Origin: Oscillospiraceae bacterium
Lineage (GTDB): Bacteria; Bacillota; Clostridia; Oscillospirales; Oscillospiraceae
Direction of reading: 5' to 3'
Length of the DNA: 32,416 nucleotides
Assembly (NCBI GenBank): GCA_017469795.1
Contig: JAFUFT010000045.1
Location: 1-32,416 of the forward strand
Each line of letters begins with the position of its first letter. The first letter of the stretch is position 1. This document shows positions 31,710-32,416 of the stretch, piece after piece. Under the pieces are notes generated by a model, which saw only the letters and a program-made list of their open reading frames with translations, searched no databases and was not told where the DNA came from. A program made the position numbers and the translations under genes.

Positions 31710-32174
31710 TTATTCGTCGAACTTTTCTCCGGCGTTGAGGTTCTCCATGACCTGATGCAGGCACACCCGCATCGTCTCCACCTGCTCCTCCGTCAGTCCG
31801 GCGATCAGCGCGTCCTCGGCCTGATCCCGGGTTCTGTCCAGCATATCCCGGAGCTGAAGTCCCTTTTCGGTCAGAAGGATCCGCTTGTTCCGGGTGTCCT
31901 GAGGCAGGCGCTCGGAATAGATGAGCCCTTTCTGCTCCAGATTGCGCACAAGGGAACTGACGCTGGAGGCCTTGATGCCCAGAGCGTGCTCCAGGTCTCT
32001 CTGATTGACGTCACCTTTCCCCATCTGCGCAAACAGTCTGGTCAGGACACGGGATTGCGGATAGGTGATGCCGTATTCCGAAAAAAGATTCCCAAAGTAC
32101 TGGCGGATGGCATAGGAGATATTTGTGATCATATATCCCACGTCAGGATTCTGGCCCTCAAATTTATGGTCCAT
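31710..32174 (-). CDS. MarR-family transcriptional regulator
   Basis: The product has 154 residues with AAAGGAG upstream of the ATG. It has the winged helix-turn-helix: QRDLEHALGIKASSVSSLVRNLEQKGLI (about 55-85) and the wing ERLPQDTRNKRILLTEKG. MarR proteins are dimeric repressors that respond to small aromatic or other ligands. The regulated gene is not evident; the downstream lipoprotein gene has its own promoter. I saw no clear inverted-repeat operator at its promoter. Confidence 0.9.
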   Translation of the reverse strand: MDHKFEGQNPDVGYMITNISYAIRQYFGNLFSEYGITYPQSRVLTRLFAQMGKGDVNQRDLEHALGIKASSVSSLVRNLEQKGLIYSERLPQDTRNKRILLTEKGLQLRDMLDRTRDQAEDALIAGLTEEQVETMRVCLHQVMENLNAGEKFDE

Positions 32175-32230
32175 GGAAGGTTTCTCCTTTCCCAGGCGGC
32201 GAGCCGCTTCATTTCTCTTCTCTGAATAAA

Positions 32231-32259
32231 ATATTACCGTTTGCCCCCCGTTTTGTCAA
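32231..32259 (-). promoter_or_regulatory. Sigma-A promoter of the MarR regulator gene
   Basis: A consensus TTGACA (32254-32259) and TAATAT (32231-32236) on the minus strand are 17 bp apart, about 57 nt before the ATG. The intron end lies only 17 bp upstream of the -35. Confidence 0.8.
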
Positions 32260-32276
32260 GGATGATTCCGAAAAAC

Positions 32277-32416
32277 ATCGGGTAGGAGGTCACCCATTAG
32301 TTGAGTGACCGTCCTCCCACACCACCGTGCGTACCGTTCGGTACACGGCGGTTCAATCGCATAAGTGCAGATGCTCGTACAGGCCAAGGGCGCTTACAAG
32401 CCCGGCCTGTGCGAGC
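32277..32416 (-). mobile_element. Group II intron, 3' end (continues beyond the right edge)
   Basis: On the minus strand the sequence shows a domain V-like hairpin (about 32320-32354): ACCGCCGTG paired with CACGGTGGT, a 2-nt CG bulge, TACC/GGTA and a small loop. A domain VI-like hairpin follows (GGTCACTC with GGGTGACC, 32288-32310, with an unpaired A-containing loop), then CCTACCCGAT. Such an order and ending in AT is typical of bacterial group II introns downstream of the reverse transcriptase ORF. I place the 3' splice boundary at 32277. The reverse transcriptase would lie to the right, outside the window. Confidence 0.75.

Overview
The window comes from a GC-rich, anaerobic, spore-forming Firmicute, most likely an Oscillospiraceae relative of Flavonifractor, Lawsonibacter or Oscillibacter. 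The signs are the sporulation genes spoIIE and spoIIID, a canonical Firmicute rimP-nusA-ylxR-ylxQ-infB operon, several ferredoxin and flavin oxidoreductases, class I fumarase and FeoAB. The genus assignment is inference. No tRNA, rRNA, CRISPR array or phage structural gene was seen.

The most important feature is at 1.5-6.8 kb. The sporulation regulator gene spoIIID is split in two. Its first 38 codons lie at 1546-1660 and its last 44 codons at about 6654-6787. Between them is a 4,993-bp element carrying a large serine recombinase (5122-6654), a 46-residue ORF, a beta-helix surface protein and a LUD-domain protein. Both junctions carry the same 10-bp core, ACGGTACATA, in the same spoIIID reading frame. 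Recombination between the cores restores an uninterrupted 82-codon SpoIIID whose helix-turn-helix motif reads VSKSTVHKDL. The element ends are 28-bp inverted arms (26/28 matched) around a central CA dinucleotide, as expected for a serine-recombinase site. The layout parallels the skin element of sigK in Bacillus subtilis and Clostridioides difficile, but the target is spoIIID. I infer that the element is excised in the mother cell during sporulation. Mother-cell-type (sigma-E-like) -10 motifs lie in front of both spoIIID and the recombinase.

Layout. 1-1272 (-): zinc-ribbon membrane protein with a Pro/Ser/Thr repeat tail, running off the left edge. 1.5-6.8 kb (+): interrupted spoIIID and its element. 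6.8-8.6 kb (-): ferredoxin-FAD reductase. 8.7-10.7 kb (-): spoIIE. 10.9-11.5 kb (+): CYTH protein. 11.6-19.6 kb (-): rimP-nusA-ylxR-ylxQ-infB-rbfA-nrnA-truB-ribF, driven by a clear sigma-A promoter and preceded by a leader hairpin. 19.6-22.1 kb (-): GNAT, fumarase alpha subunit, amidohydrolase. 22.1-22.5 kb: a non-coding block with hairpins. 22.5-25.4 kb (-): a NuoF-like and a NuoG/GltD-like iron-sulfur oxidoreductase pair. 25.5-27.5 kb (-): DUF2798 membrane protein with a structured leader, C_GCAxxG_C_C protein, phloretin/DAPG hydrolase-like enzyme. 27.5-29.6 kb (-): feoA-feoB. 29.7-32.2 kb (-): solute-binding lipoprotein and MarR regulator. 32.28 kb to the right edge (-): the 3' end of a group II intron.

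How the genes work together. The translation/transcription operon and ribF are housekeeping. The redox genes suggest anaerobic electron transfer to organic acceptors, and the PhlG-like hydrolase suggests polyphenol breakdown; both are inference. SpoIIE acts early in the forespore programme. SpoIIID acts later in the mother cell and would be available only after the element leaves.
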